Of a stretch of 64,000 nt of DNA, positions 1 to 12,500 are shown one piece after another. The notes under the pieces were generated by a model. That model was not told the origin of the DNA. It did not search any database and worked only from the letters and a program-made list of their open reading frames with translations. This DNA comes from Nelumbo lutea (taxonomy: Eukaryota > Streptophyta > Magnoliopsida > Proteales > Nelumbonaceae), in NCBI GenBank assembly GCA_022828595.1, contig JAKGHH010000008.1, positions 4,648,728 to 4,712,727 of the forward strand, given 5' to 3'. The translations under genes were made by a program, and so were the position numbers. Numbering within the stretch: position 1 is the stretch's first letter; every line of letters starts with the position of its first letter.

Positions 1-599
1 AGTGATTTAAAAAGGTGCACCTAGGCACACAGGTGAGATGCATTTTAAGGTATGTGCCTTGGCTAAGCCCTAGGCAGAACAATTTCAAAAGGCACATGCC
101 TGGTGTGCCTTGAGCTTCAAGCCCTGGCGTGCACCTTTTTTTATTTATTTTTTGTTCTTCTTGTTCTTTTTTTTAGAACCATCTATTTGCTAATGCTGTT
201 CATTAATTCATCCTAATAAAATATCTTCTTAAAAGGCAATTAAAGTTATAAAATCTTTTTTTTTTTGTATAAGGATTAAGAATTTAAGAGCCTAACATGG
301 AGTTATTTGGGCTTGCCACAACTAATGGGGTTTGGTATGAAGGCAGCTCATAGATTCAGGATGCAAAATATTTTACATCAAATTAGCTATTTGAAGTAAT
401 GCAATTGGGAAAAAAAAGAGATTGAGGGCTTTACATGCTTCATCATGTTTTATATGTTTGATTTTATTTTTAAATTTTCATTTGAATATGTTTTACATGT
501 TATTTTTATGTATTTTAACTTTAGATAATACGTTTTTCTAAAATATTTGTTTTAAAATTTAAGTTTATATTTTTAATGAATATTATGTTTAATACTTTT

Positions 600-3285
600 A
601 GATAATAGGTTTTTCCAAAATATTGCTAATGAAGTAATTGATTTGAGGAAGAGAAGTTGCCATGTGGGACTGTTATGCAAAGTAGACATGGAGAAGGCAT
701 ATGACCATGTAATTGAGAAAAAAAAAGGCATATGACCATGTAAACTGGAACTTTCTAGACTACATATTGAAGAGGATGAACTTTGGTGTGAAATGGAGAA
801 ATTGGATAAAAGTCTGTTTCTCTTCTTCCTCATTTTCAGTCCTTGTAAATGGTTCTTCGTTTGGATTATTCAGGAGCACTAGAGGTCTCTGACAAGGGGA
901 CCCCCTCTCCCCTCTCTCATTCATCTGTGTAATAGAAGCCCTCTTCAGGATGGTAGAGAAAGCAAAGGTGGGAGGGCTGTTGGAAGGCTTCCAAGTAGGT
1001 AATGGGGAAGTAGAGATCTCTCTTCTGCAATTTGCATGTGACACTCTTTTTTTTCTGTGATGCTTCATGGGATCAAATCTGGAATGTAAAAGCAATCCTA
1101 AGATGGTTTGAGACTTTGAGGTTGTTATAGGCTTACACGTTAACATTCAAAAGAGTGAGATTATGGCTGTCGGGGAAGTGGCAAACCTGGAATCTTGGGC
1201 AGATGATTGGGGATGCAGAGTGGGTAAACTCCCATCAAAATACCTGGGTATGCCTTTAGTAGAAAACTGTAAATCCAAAACTATCTGGGAACCCATAATT
1301 GAGAAAGTCAATGGAAAGCTGGCCTCGTGGAAAATTAAATACCTTTTCTTAAAGGGGAAAAGTCACCTTAATCAAGAGTATTTTATCCTCCCTTCCTGTT
1401 TACTATCTGTCTTTATTCCAAATTCCAGCTAAATGGGCTGCAGTGTTAGAAAAAAAAGATGAGAGACTTCTTATGGAGGTGTTGGAAGGGGGAATCTAAA
1501 TGTTATCTGGTAAATTGGAAGAAAATCTGCACATCCAGGGCCAAGGGGGGTTTAGGGATAAGATCAGTGAAGGATGTTAACACAACCTTGCTAGGGAAAT
1601 GGCTGTGGAGATTCAATGAGAATACTGACAGTTTATGGAGAAGATTAGTTGTTTCAAAGTATGGTTCTGGTAACAGGGAGTGGGAGACAGAAGAGGTAAG
1701 ATTACACTATGGATGTTCAGTTTGGAAGGCAATCCAAAAAATCCATCCTCAGTTTTTGAAGGGCATAAAATATGAAGTAGGAAGTGGCCATAGGGTGCTT
1801 TTTTGGAAGGATTACTGGTGCGGGGATGGCCCCCTAATGACCCCATTCCTTGATCTGTTCGAGATAGCTGTAAATAAGGATGCTTTAGTAGCTAATTACA
1901 TGGAGAGACAAAATGGACATTGTACCTGGAACTCTCTTTTCAGGAGGAAGTGAGGAACTTAAATGACTGGGAAGTGGAGTCTCTGGTAAACTTGTTGTAG
2001 ATTTTATACAACTATGAGATCTCTGGTGCAGGAGAGGACAAAAGGAAATGGCTGTTTGAGAAGTCGGCCTTTTTCTCAGTGATCCTTCTTTAATGGTTAT
2101 CAAGGGAGGATACCTCTCTCTTCCCAAGTAAAAGGATCTGGGTCAGGTCTGTACCATCAAAGCTAGCCTTCTTTGTTTGGACTGCAGTACTTGATAAGAT
2201 TCCACCCAAGGAAAACTTAGTTAAAAGAGGCCTAGAGTTGGCGGATCCGGACTGCACCTTATGTAACGGAAATGTGGAGACTGCTCTATTACTGCACTGT
2301 GACCTCACTTACTGGATTTGGGTAAGGTTGCTGGAGCTTTGGGAGTTAAAATGTGCTTCCCGGCTGATGTGAAGGGCTCATAGGCTGGAGCTTTGGGAGC
2401 TTTGGGTAAGGTTGCTTGCTGAGCCTATTTTCCCCTTCCTTTTTCAGGTGGCACATGAAAAGGGAAAGGACTATGTGGAGAGGTCTGAGGGCTGCAGTAT
2501 GCTGGACATTATGAGAAGAAAGAAATACTAGGATCTTCTTAGAAAATGAGAGAGGGGCTGGAGAATTGAGGGCTGTGATCCACATAAGGGTAGTACAGTG
2601 GCTGAAACCACTAGAACTATTTACAGATTATACAGTGGAAGACATGTTGAGAAAGTGGGGCGAGATTGCAAACAGCACTCAGGTCAAACCAATAATAAGA
2701 GTGTCCTGGACTCCCCCACCTGCTGGCTTCTTAAAGTTAAATTTTGATGGGAGTTGTAGGGGGAATCCGGGACAATCAGGGATTGGAGGTGTTTTTAGGG
2801 ATGAGAACGGGTTCATTTATGCCCTGTTCTCAGGCCCAATTGGTGTGGGGGATTCCCTTAGAGCTGAGACCTTGGCAGTTATGGAAGGAGTTCAGAAAGC
2901 CAAGGAGATGAATGTCAGGAAACTCATAATTGAAGGGGACTCAGAGGTGGTGATAGGGTGGCTGATTAAAGATGACTGCGGTTTATGGAACTACAGAAAT
3001 GAGAAGAGGAAATTCAGGTGATTGGTGCGGGAGATGGAAATCAGGATGAATTGGGTTAAGAGATCAGCTAACTCTTTAGCTGATGGATTAGCTAAACAAG
3101 GGATAGAAAGGGAAGCAATGTTTTGGGCTAAGCTATAACTTAATTGTTTCTTTTGTTTCTTTTTCTCTTTTTCTTTCTTTAGAGGGTTTAAGTTGTATTC
3201 GGAAGATAAGAGTTCTTGTCTTCCTTGCTGTAAATATTTTGATATTTCAATGAATTGAATGAATCTGTTATTGATCCAAAAAAAT
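600..3285 (+). mobile_element. L1-type LINE remnant (RT, zf-RVT, RNase H)
   Basis: This is a decayed non-LTR retrotransposon ORF2, read across several frames. Reverse transcriptase motifs appear in order from about 640: a DMEKAYDHV-like block (partly duplicated around 690-740), then QGDPLSP near 890-905 after an in-frame stop. Next is FACDT near 1035, where the family has FADD, so a catalytic aspartate is lost. Downstream are the thumb region (1163-1953), a zf-RVT zinc-binding block (CTLCNG then HCD, about 2250-2300) and an RNase H domain (2566-3140). RNase H keeps the four acidic positions (NFDGS, AETLA, EGDSE, ADGLA) but has a TGA at 3019-3021 before the last one. A short A-run near 3270-3280 fits the 3' tail. 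The element is dead. RNase H at the C-terminus is typical of one lineage of plant L1 elements. Confidence 0.8.
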
Positions 3286-3289
3286 AGGG

Positions 3290-3640
3290 CTCATAGGCTT
3301 GGTTCTTAGGAGGCCTTAGCAAGGCTTGGTTCTGGGCAGTGTGGGGTGAAAGAAATAACAGACTTTTTGAAGGGAGACAAAAGTCAAAAGAAGAAGTTGC
3401 CGACAGGATTTTGGGAATGGTGTTTTCGTGGATGACAAATCACTCATTTTTTAATGATAGACATACTTGTTCTTTTTTTGAGTTTGATTTCCTTTTTGTA
3501 AGAAACATATAGTGCTTTTTTGGGTTGATTGGGGGTTGACTTTATTGAGTTTTATTGTCTTTCCCACTGTACAATTTCTCCTTATACCGGGGCCCTATTG
3601 TTTTTTGGTCTTTTGATATTAATGAAATGCCTTATATTAC
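3290..3640 (+). mobile_element. 3' end of a second LINE
   Basis: Just past the A-run of the preceding LINE, one frame reads ERNNRLFEGRQKS followed by EEVADRILGMVFSW. This is the characteristic C-terminus of plant L1 ORF2 proteins after the zf-RVT domain. It is followed by T-rich 3' sequence. The fragment lacks RT and may be the older element into which the preceding LINE inserted. Confidence 0.5.
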
Positions 3641-3769
3641 ATTTTAAAAAAAGTTTAATATTTTTTTTTTTTGCGTCTTGCTTTGAAAAGGTGTGTGCCT
3701 TGCCTTGTGCCTCAGGCAGAAATTGCCCCTTGCATTTTTTTTGAGATTTGCACTTTTAAATCACAGTTT

Positions 3770-6300
3770 CTGGGTGATGTTCATTTTTTCTTCCCCGTTT
3801 AGATGGATTTTTTGTTTGAGTTTCTCTAGTTGATGACTAATTTGTTATCTTGGAAATAGAAATCTAGGGTTTGACTAGTGTCAAACTTGAATGGGTTATG
3901 TTCTCCGTGCAGTTGATTGAAGGTGGTGTCAGTAGTTCTTTGGAGTTGTAATAGCTGGGGTTGGGTTATCTTAGTGTAGGTTGACCAACTACTTTGTTTT
4001 TTGATGATTCGTCTGGAAAGTATACTATTGTCAACTGCGATGGATTCCTTTTAGTGGTTATGAGTCCTGTGAAAGTTTAAGGGAAAAAGTCCCTCTTCTT
4101 TAAATGGTCAGTTGTGAAAATACTGTCCAATGTCACCAACCATGCAAAATACTTCCACAATAGGGGGAATAGGGTTGCTCCATATCTCTCTGATGTCAGA
4201 AATCTCTTTCTGGTTTCTAATAACAGCATTATGGTATAACCTTACCATAAACTGATTTGCGGTATTTTTTCCTGCCATCTAGCATCAGTTTCTGAAGGAG
4301 AGAACTTTTCAGCTTCAAGTTTTCTAAGCATAGAAATGCACTCAAGCTCCCAATCCCATAAAAACAATAGGGCCCCTTAAGCTGGAGCTTCACTCGAATA
4401 TTTCATTATTTTATCCATTAAAAAACAAATCAATAAGTCATTCAGTTCAGCCCCTTAAGTTGTTATCAAACAGACAGTCCATAGTCTTGAGTTAAGACAT
4501 TCACTAGTAAACAACACCCATTCCAAAATCCTTTTAATAAACAACATTCTTTAACCTCTGACAGCACCTTTAAGGTTATCTTGAATGGACTAGAAATGAG
4601 ATTTGCGGACCTAAATTTCTTCAACTCAACAGTTCCCTTCTTTGGAATTAAGGGTATGAACTTTTCTCCGCCACCTTTGCATTATAGATTGCAGACCTCC
4701 TTAACTATTTTAATTTTATCATTATGCTTTATTCCCACTCGCCCCACTAAAAGCTGCCTGGATTTCTTTCTCTCTCTATTGATCCAGCATTATTCTCCCC
4801 CAACTTACTAAGCATTATTCTGGACGGGGCAAAGAAGCCAATGACGTCGAACTATCTCCGTTATGTTGAATCTTTGGCGGTTCTACACTTCTACTATCCA
4901 GAGTCGGGAAGATCTCGCATTCACATGCTATAATCCTTGGGGAAGCGCTTGCTCTGGAGGAGTATGATCTGGTGTTCCCTAGTGAGAGTTCTCTCGCCAG
5001 GCAATGTAGGTGAGCGTCAATATTTTGGCGCATTACTTGAATATGGGTGTTCTTTTTTTTATTGCACAAAATATGATTCACCTTATTTTAACAGTAGAAA
5101 AAGGACAAAATTTGAGGCGTTCATTGAATATGGATATTCTTATTTTTGAATGTGGGTGTTTTTACATAGAATTCACTTTTTTCTATTTTTACTAGAAAAT
5201 CCAAGTTTTGATGCAATTAAAAAAAAAATAGATGAGAGTGAAAAGGGAAAAACTGAACCTGTATAATGATTGGGTGGTCGCCGGTGATCTCCCTCCCCTT
5301 CTGTGTTTTGTATTGAAAAAAAAAATGATAAAAAATAACTTAGCAAAAAATGTAAAGGATGTTAGAAAGGGATGAGATGAGAGGGACGGGGAGTACATCC
5401 GGTGTATTTGTCGGAGTGGTCGTCTTTGACAGAATTCTCGCCATTAGTTCGGATGGACGAATACAAGGGTCAAGAGATGAGGCCAAAAAGAGTTGGAATT
5501 TGGAGCTAATGGGATGAGCTAACGTCAGTCCTATTAGCTCCACACGTGCTGAGGGGAAATCGTGTGGAAGGACACTTGGCACCTTCCGATTGTGCGGGGC
5601 GTTTGTGGGGCGTCCGGCCGTAGGGCACATATTTGAACTCGAGGGTCAGAGGGTTCTAAGTCGAAAGCGGGATTCGAGAGCGGAAATATACATAAAATGG
5701 GTTTGGGCTCATTTTGGGACTAACTGGACAAGCTAACAGCCGTCCCGTTAGCCCTACACATGGGAAAATCTCAACCATGCGGCTGAACAAATGGCGCACT
5801 CCCATTGTTGGCGTTGGTAGGGTGGAAGCCCATGGGGCGCAGATTTGAATTCGTATTTTTTTTTACGGTTACGAGTTCAGATCTGCTGTTAGACGTTGTG
5901 GGGCGCCTCCGTTTGTGGAGCCTGGGGGCGTAGATGTGAACTCGATAGCCTATCATTTGAGAATATCATCCGTTGGATTTGAAGAAAGGAATGATTTCGT
6001 GTATCTTAAAAGTTGGATAAAATGGATACATAAGGCCATCCAGGCCGGTGAACTGGGGGCCCACGGGCTGTTACCATCCAACCCGAAACCAGTGTGGGGA
6101 GTGCGTTGTACGCACTCATTGTAGTTTAGAGGTTAGAAGGTGGAAGTAAGGAATAAACATATATATTTACATTTTACAGAGCAACGTAATCTGATTTTGA
6201 ATCCTCTGTTCGTGGCCGTTGTGGTGGTTTCGTGGAACGTCTTTTTTATTCTCTCTTCTTGCTTTCTTTCCCATGCACACTCTTTTCTTCTCTTTCTGAA
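3770..6300. other. Intergenic DNA without a recognised gene
   Basis: No conserved protein domain was found in any frame. About 4370-4480 resembles 41660-41800 (shared aataagtcattcag and ccccttaag words), so a dispersed repeat is present. The stretch 5390-6120 is GC-richer and carries two diverged copies of a segment (about 5510-5640 and 5700-5830) sharing gctaac..c.gtc and gaa(t/c)tcg words. It may be decayed transposon sequence. Confidence 0.5.
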
Positions 6301-6310
6301 CTTTCGGTGA

Positions 6311-6317
6311 TATATAA
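6311..6317 (+). promoter_or_regulatory. Candidate TATA box (tatataa) for the small two-exon gene
   Basis: The sequence gatatataagga lies about 100 bp upstream of the ATG at 6416. Spacing fits a plant TATA box with a short 5' leader. It is supported only by position and consensus. Confidence 0.4.
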
Positions 6318-6415
6318 GGACACAGACCTCCATCTTCGCCTCTGAATTGTATGGTTTTATAATTTAAGAACCGTTTGTTTTATTGTTGTTGTTGGGAGAA
6401 GCAAATCAAAAGGAA

Positions 6416-7182
6416 ATGCCAGCGTTTCGTCATGCCGGATTAGGTTTTGGGCACCGTCTTCTTGTCAGCGGTGGTATTTTGTGGATTTCCAAAGAGCCTG
6501 AAACTCGAAAGGGCCTTCCGGTGGACCGGAGAGTTGAGCTGAGTGAGCGTAGAGCTCCTGACAGGGTAAGGCACCGCCGAATCTTACAGGATGGGATCGT
6601 CGATTTTCCCATCGACGTACCTACAATCCTTACACCATCTTGCCTTTTATTTTTTTTTGGTCCGTGGTTGATTTTAAGCTCTGGATTTAATTGAGGATGG
6701 CGTTTCGCTTCTGCATCTTGTTCTTGAATTCGTTTTATTTTTCTCCTTAATTTTCTCTTCTTGATGTAATTTATATTGATGGGCTTTTTTATACTCTTTG
6801 CTTCTTTACTGCTTTCCTTTTCTTCGTTTAATGGGTTCTGGATTTGATGGTTCTTGATGTTCTAAGGTTCTTTAGTTTTTAAATTGACAGCTGTGTTTAT
6901 ACTGTTCTTTCTCTTTTGATGCTTTTGATGTAGTTCATAGATGGGTTTTCGAAGATGTTGATTCTTCTTTTTTATTTATTTATTTTCTTCGGCTTTTGAT
7001 CTCTTTGAAGCTCTACTGGATGGGGACCAAGGGGTGACCATTTTCTTTGGCTTTTGATGCTTTTGATGTAGTTCATAGATGGTGCATTGGAGAACAGAGG
7101 GCTATCCATTTCTCTGTTTTGATCTCTCCAGGTAGTGACAGAGAAAACAGAGAAAAAGGCAGATGGAAACCCAGAAGCGTGA
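6416..7182 (+). CDS. Putative small two-exon gene, 66 aa, function unknown
   Basis: I do not recognise this protein. Exon 1 is 6416-6565 (50 codons), starting MPAFRHAGLGFGHRLLVSGG and ending ...ERRAPDR. The donor is gtaagg at 6566. Exon 2 is 7132-7182, entered in phase 0 after a pyrimidine-rich tract and acceptor (ctctccag). It adds 16 mostly charged residues (VVTEKTEKKADGNPEA) and a TGA. The 566-bp intron is T-rich as plant introns are. A TATA box lies at 6311. The product would have a weakly hydrophobic stretch at about residues 15-24 and a basic, then acidic/lysine-rich tail. It may be a small organellar or membrane-associated protein, but that is a guess. The support is gene-like splice signals, sensible exon joining and higher GC in exon 1 than in flanking DNA. 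It could also be a gene fragment. Confidence 0.5.
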
Positions 7183-7665
7183 AAAACAGGGGGATTAGTG
7201 GTTTATAGATTGGCTACAATGTCCCAGAGGAAACTCACTGCATGGATTTAAAGGAATACCCTTGGCGAAAACAGAACGAATCTGTATCAACCCTTTCTGT
7301 CTCTTCCTCTCCTTTGGTGTATCGCTTCCGAATTACGCAATACAATGTGGTAGGGCTGGACTGTCAAGTCATTCGTTCGCTCTAATCCCTCAACCCTGTC
7401 ACCGTCACAGAACCAGACTCACAAGACTACTAATATGAGAGAAGACAAACCCAGTTCGGATCTCACTCACCCAGAACACAGCAGCCTCGAGAATAAATAC
7501 AAGCATTACAAAGACAATGACCAGAAAGGAAAAAGTAAGAACACTCGCAAGTACAGAAGGGATGTTTCTCCATTGTATGCTTTTGATGTAGTTCAGGACC
7601 AAGGGATGACCATTTTAGGAGGTTTGAATCCCGACTTAGATGTTTCTCCATTGTATGCTCTAGTT
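6911..7665 (+). repeat. Local direct repeats in and after the small gene
   Basis: A phrase containing gcttttgatgtagttca occurs at about 6921-6940, 7057-7076 and 7579-7596. A linked phrase (gaccaa.gg.tgaccatttt) occurs near 7024 and 7597, and gatgtttctccattgtatgc occurs near 7561 and 7640. These imply local segmental duplication. They do not read as protein repeats. Confidence 0.6.
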
Positions 7666-7929
7666 TAAAATGCAGTGAATGAGTATTAGTTAGATGCAAG
7701 CCTTTGTATTTATTTTACGTGTGCATATACTTGTGGTTTCTAACATATATTGTTCATTGTAAAAAGGTTTTGTAGATAATTATGATGTATACATGAAAGC
7801 ATTGTTCTACTTAAAATAATCGTCCATTAAATTATTGTTCTTGATGGCATGTAAAACTAAGAACTTAAGCATATTTAACAAATTAAGAAAGTTCTTATAT
7901 ATGTTAACAATCGACACTGCTCTCATTTT

Positions 7930-8600
7930 TTGAATAGTAAAATAGAAATTTTATTAAATAGAAAAAATCAGTTATATGCAATAGGTGACAAGGTGGCACC
8001 TACCTTACAAAACAGAAATACTGAACTAAGGCACAGTCCAAACTAAGACTGATACAATTTACATCAACTGAATCTCAAGCATGCTCTAAAAATTTTCCCC
8101 CAAATCTGATTTGCTCACTTGATTAAAATCTGGTAACACCCATACCCAATCTGCAATTAACTTCCCCACCAGAACCACCAGAACTTCTTTTTTCTTGAAT
8201 TTGTCTCCAAAGATCCTCTTATTTCATTTCGTTCCACAATATCCAACACACTACAAAGGGGATACTCTCCTTGCTTTCCTACTTCCCCAAAATCTTGGCC
8301 AGGCAGAGAAAATTTCTTGTGCTGAACTTGGCTGAATGGCTCTTTTCCTGAATAAAGAAGTGTAATAACTCCACATGATTCTTGCAGTCTTGCAGGTGGA
8401 AAATAAATGTAGAACAGATTCTTCATCTGAACTTCACATCACACAAATGCTTGCCATATAAAATCTTCAACTCTTCAAATGATCAGTTGTTAGGATGCTG
8501 TCCATGGCAACCCTCCTATCACTTTCCCCAAGGCCCCTCCCTCTTGTCCTCTTCAAATTGTGTGAAGGCCCTTCTTGCAAATTCCTCTCCCCCTTAGAAA
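7930..8600 (-). mobile_element. LINE 3' fragment (zf-RVT end)
   Basis: Reading the minus strand with frame changes gives ICVM then ESVLHLF, then ARIMWSYYTSLF, then WPRFWGSRKARRVSPL, then NKRIFGDKFKKK. That is the order of a plant L1 ORF2 zinc-knuckle (zf-RVT) domain and C-terminus. The 3' end at about 7930 is T-rich on the plus strand, consistent with the tail. It is truncated at its 5' side and has several frameshifts. Confidence 0.55.
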
Positions 8601-9554
8601 AATAATCCTAGGGACTTACCTATCGATACCTCCATTTCCGCGAGTTTGTCAATCTCCACTACATCTTTTTGAGCACTCTCCAATCCACTAGGCTTCTCAC
8701 CCCTTCTCCCTGCTCCCCCCTCTCCCTTCTTCAATCCTCTTTCTCCTCTTCAATATCTTTTTCCCCTAATTCCTTTCCTTTTTTGGTACCTAGGTTGCCT
8801 CCTTCCGATCTTCTCTTTCAATTGTACACTTTTTCCCCCGACTCCTCCTTCCCTTCCCCTCGTCTTCTTCTCCTCCTCCCTCAATTGATGCTCGCCCACC
8901 GGCTTCGAGACTAAGGAATTGAAGATTTCAGGAATTCGTATCTCTTCCTCTTGGGTTTCCTATAACGAAGTTTAGCCTTCCAACTCTCGAGATTCCTCTG
9001 TTTGGTTGTTGCTGCACTAGACTCACCTTCCGGGCTCACCTTTCTTGAAACCAGCAGCCCTTTAGTCACTGGATTTGGACGATGGTCATGCTTTTGTGTC
9101 ATAGTCACTTCTTGGCCCTGTATCTCATAAGACCGAGATAGCCTACTGTTCTACGATCTATAGCGTCCTAATTAAGCCAATCTCTTCTTCAACCTCATGC
9201 ACTCCGGTTCTGATGCCTTCAATTGTGCTTGTAGAGTGTCCTTGGAAACTCACCGTTTTTTCTCCTCCGAAACGAGAAACCACCGAAACCCATTTGTCTT
9301 CCTAAGTTCCTAAGTTCTTGCTCTTCAATCTATTCCAGCTCAGCCTTTTGGTTGTCCGTTTCTGGATTGAGCCCTTTCCCCTCCTAATTTCCCAAACTGG
9401 TCGTTTGGAGGCTCGATTTTGCTCTATCTGGTTCGAATTCCTTAAAGTGGACCCCATTTGAATTCGTGCTTCCCCTGCTTTGCCTGCCTCTTGACTAAGC
9501 CCTCTTTCTTTTACCATAGGGCCTATGGACAGTGCTATCATGGACTATGATATT
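8601..9554. other. CT-rich intergenic stretch, possibly LINE ORF1 debris
   Basis: 8660-8900 is pyrimidine-rich and low in complexity. Minus-strand frames of 60-80 codons between 8911 and 9541 are rich in Lys/Arg, as LINE ORF1 regions can be, but no zinc knuckle or other motif was seen. Their position upstream (minus strand) of the LINE 3' fragment is the only support for a LINE origin. Confidence 0.3.
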
Positions 9555-12500
9555 GTAAGGACCAATTATTGTGACTTGCACAATTGCATCTCGAATTACT
9601 TAAGATAGACAGTAGTTGGGATTTCCCTATAATCAATGTAGAGGGTGCACGCACATATCTAAAAAGGCCATTATCCAATTGTGGCCCATACGCTACCTGG
9701 GGTCTTCGGAGGGATAAATTGGATAGTCTTAAGTCCTAACCTTTGGCATTTTCTTTTGCCCAAAGTGGTTTCTCTCAGTCTCACAATATGAGGGTGCACA
9801 TATTTCTCATATCCATAAATAGTATTCAGGAAACTTTTCAAGCAGTTCACTTTTATCCAACCCATGCCTAACACTTCATTGTGAAAAGTTGTTTATTAGA
9901 TATGGTTGTTGAATAACTTATGCCCCATTTCTGAATGTTTTGGCAACTAGGCTTCTATGCAATGGATAAATAGTGGAGATACCTTTAAATGTTTTTCACA
10001 TTGCAAACACATTTATGAAATTCTTCTTTGTTATTTCTCTTTATCGGACATGGTGTCATGACTACATAGATTACATTTGAAAATGAGTTTAATAATGACA
10101 TTTCATTTAGCCAAGAAGGTGGAAATTACCTACAAAACCACAAATCATGTATTACAAAATTAGAAAAAACAAAAAGTCATTTATACTTCACATTTGCACA
10201 GCTTTCAAGACCTAAAATTCAAGAAATCAATGGGTGACACAAGAAGAGCTAGGGAGTAGAGCAAAAGGGACATGGGTAGAAGTAGTAAGAAATGATTTAG
10301 GCACTAATAAATTAACAATGGATATGGCTTTAAATTGAATGGATTAGTGAATCAGGATTCATGTAGCCAACCCCATATAGTTAGGATAAGGCATGGTTGA
10401 TAATGATGATGACATACTAGGGATGCTTGTTTATGAAATTTCCTAGCTTGCTTGGCCTGCAAATTTTTGGGCCAAGCTAGCCACATTTCTCCTAGGCCTG
10501 GCCTAGTCTAGACCCACAGTAAGCCTGCAAAAAATGCAGATCTATGATGCTTAGCTATATCAAATTGATATTAGTTGTAACCTTAGAATGAACTTTCAGC
10601 TTGCATCCGTTAATTGTAACCATAGAGAATGAATGGACTTTCAGTCAAATTTTTATCCTGATATAATATGTGATTGCAAATTTGTAGATTTAGAATTGTC
10701 TTAAGAAATCTTACAACTTGTCTATGTTGTTTGGGCACACATTAGACTTCAATATCTTAGTATTTATTATTATTATTTTATGAATATATAATTATTATTT
10801 TATTAGTTTTTAATTATTAATATTTTAGTATGTCTCATTAATTTATGAATATATTATTAAAAAATATTATACTATTTTCTTATTACATTATTAATATGCT
10901 ATTATTTTTTGTTAATAATTTTAAAAATAATTTATTATTATTTAATAAATTATATGTTAGCATTTTATTATTTAATAAATTAATATGTTTGTTTTTTATT
11001 ATTAAACTTATTAATGTTTTATTATGGTATTATTTTTTACAGAACATTTTACTAATCTTTTATTATTATTTTAATTATTAATGTACTCTTATTTTAGTAT
11101 TGTTATCTTATTATTAATTTTATAATATTTTATTATTCAATTATTATTGTTTATTATTATTTTATGATTATTTAATTATATTGCATTAATATTTTATTAT
11201 AATATTTAATAATTAATTTATTGATATTTTGTTATAGTACTATTATTTTATTATTATTTTTCATGTATTGTTAATAGTGTAATAATATTTTATTATTAAT
11301 ATATTATTCTTGTTGTTATTATTATTATTATCTTATTATTTTAATAATATTTATTAAGATATTGAAGTCTAATGTGTGCCCAAACAACATAGACAAGTTG
11401 TAAGATTTCTTAAAGACAATTCTAAATCTACAAATTTGCAATCACATCTATTATATCAGGATAAAAATTTGACTGAAAGTCCATTCATTCTATGGTTACA
11501 ATTAACGGATGCAAGCTGAAAGTTCATTCTGAGATTACAATTAATATCAATTTGATATAGCTAAGCATCACAGATCTGCATTTTTTGCAGGCTTGCTGTG
11601 GGTCTAGACTAGGCCAGGCCTAGGAGAAATGTGGCTAGCTTGGCCCAAAAATTTGCAGGCCAAGCAAGCTAGGAAATTTCATAAACAAGCATCCCTAGTA
11701 TGTCACCATCATTATCAACCATGCCCTATCCTAACTATATGGGGTTGGCTACATGAATCCTGATTCACTAATCCATTCAATTTAAAGCCATATCCATTGT
11801 TAATTTATTAGTGCCTAAATCATTTCTTACTACTTCTACCCATGTCCCTTTTGCTCTACCCCCTAGCTCTTCTTGTGTCACCCATTGATTTCTTGAATTT
11901 TAGGTCTTGGAAGCTGTGCAAATGTGAAGTATAAATGACTTTTTGTTTTTTGTAATTTTGTATTACATGATTTGTGGATTTGTAGGTAATTCTCCACATT
12001 CTTGGCTAAATGAAATGTCATTATTAAACTCGTTTTCAAATGTAATCTATGTAGTATGTACACAAACTCATAAATACATTGCAATATATCAAGTCATGAC
12101 ACCATGTCCGATAAAGAGAAATAACAAAGAAGAATTTCATAAATGTGTTTGCAATGTGAAAAACATTTAAAGGTATCTCCACTATTTATCCATTGAATAG
12201 AAGCCTAGTTGTCAAAACAATCAGAAATTGGGCATAAGTTATTCAACAACCATATCTAATAAACAACTTTCCACAATGAAGTGCTAGGCATGGGTTGGAT
12301 AAAAGTGAACTGCTTGAAAAGTTCCCTGAATACTATTTATGGATATGAGAAATATGTGCACCTTCATATTGTGAGACTGAGAACAACCACTTTGGGCAAA
12401 AGAAAATGCCAAAGGTTAGGACTTAAGACTATCCAATTTATCCCTCCCAAGACCCCAGGTAGCGCAGGGGCCACAATTGGATAATGGCCTTTTTAGATAT

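Larger units (their letters stand above)
1..3764. mobile_element. Possible inverted-repeat DNA element framing LINE remnants
   Basis: The first bases (gtgatttaaaaaggtgca, position 2 on) are matched in reverse complement by the stretch ending near 3764 (gcacttttaaatcac). Both ends are followed inward by cctaggca/gccttg-type short repeats. This looks like the terminal inverted repeat of a plant DNA element that later received LINE insertions. The window starts at the left terminus, so no target duplication can be checked. Alternatively, two independent copies of the same small element lie in opposite orientation. Confidence 0.3.

Noticed and set aside
5340..5956. Minus-strand frames of 61-96 codons in GC-richer DNA
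   Set aside because: No motif recognised, and two diverged direct copies in the region suggest repeat DNA rather than exons.
10845..11081. 78-codon frame in the fold-back core
   Set aside because: Made of att/tta triplets in almost pure A/T DNA; no protein character beyond composition.
9671..12484. Two nearly identical 67-codon frames, 9874-9671 (-) and 12281-12484 (+), differing at five residues
   Set aside because: They are the same segment in the two fold-back arms, and the rest of the arms is equally similar without being coding. The amino acid match follows from DNA identity.
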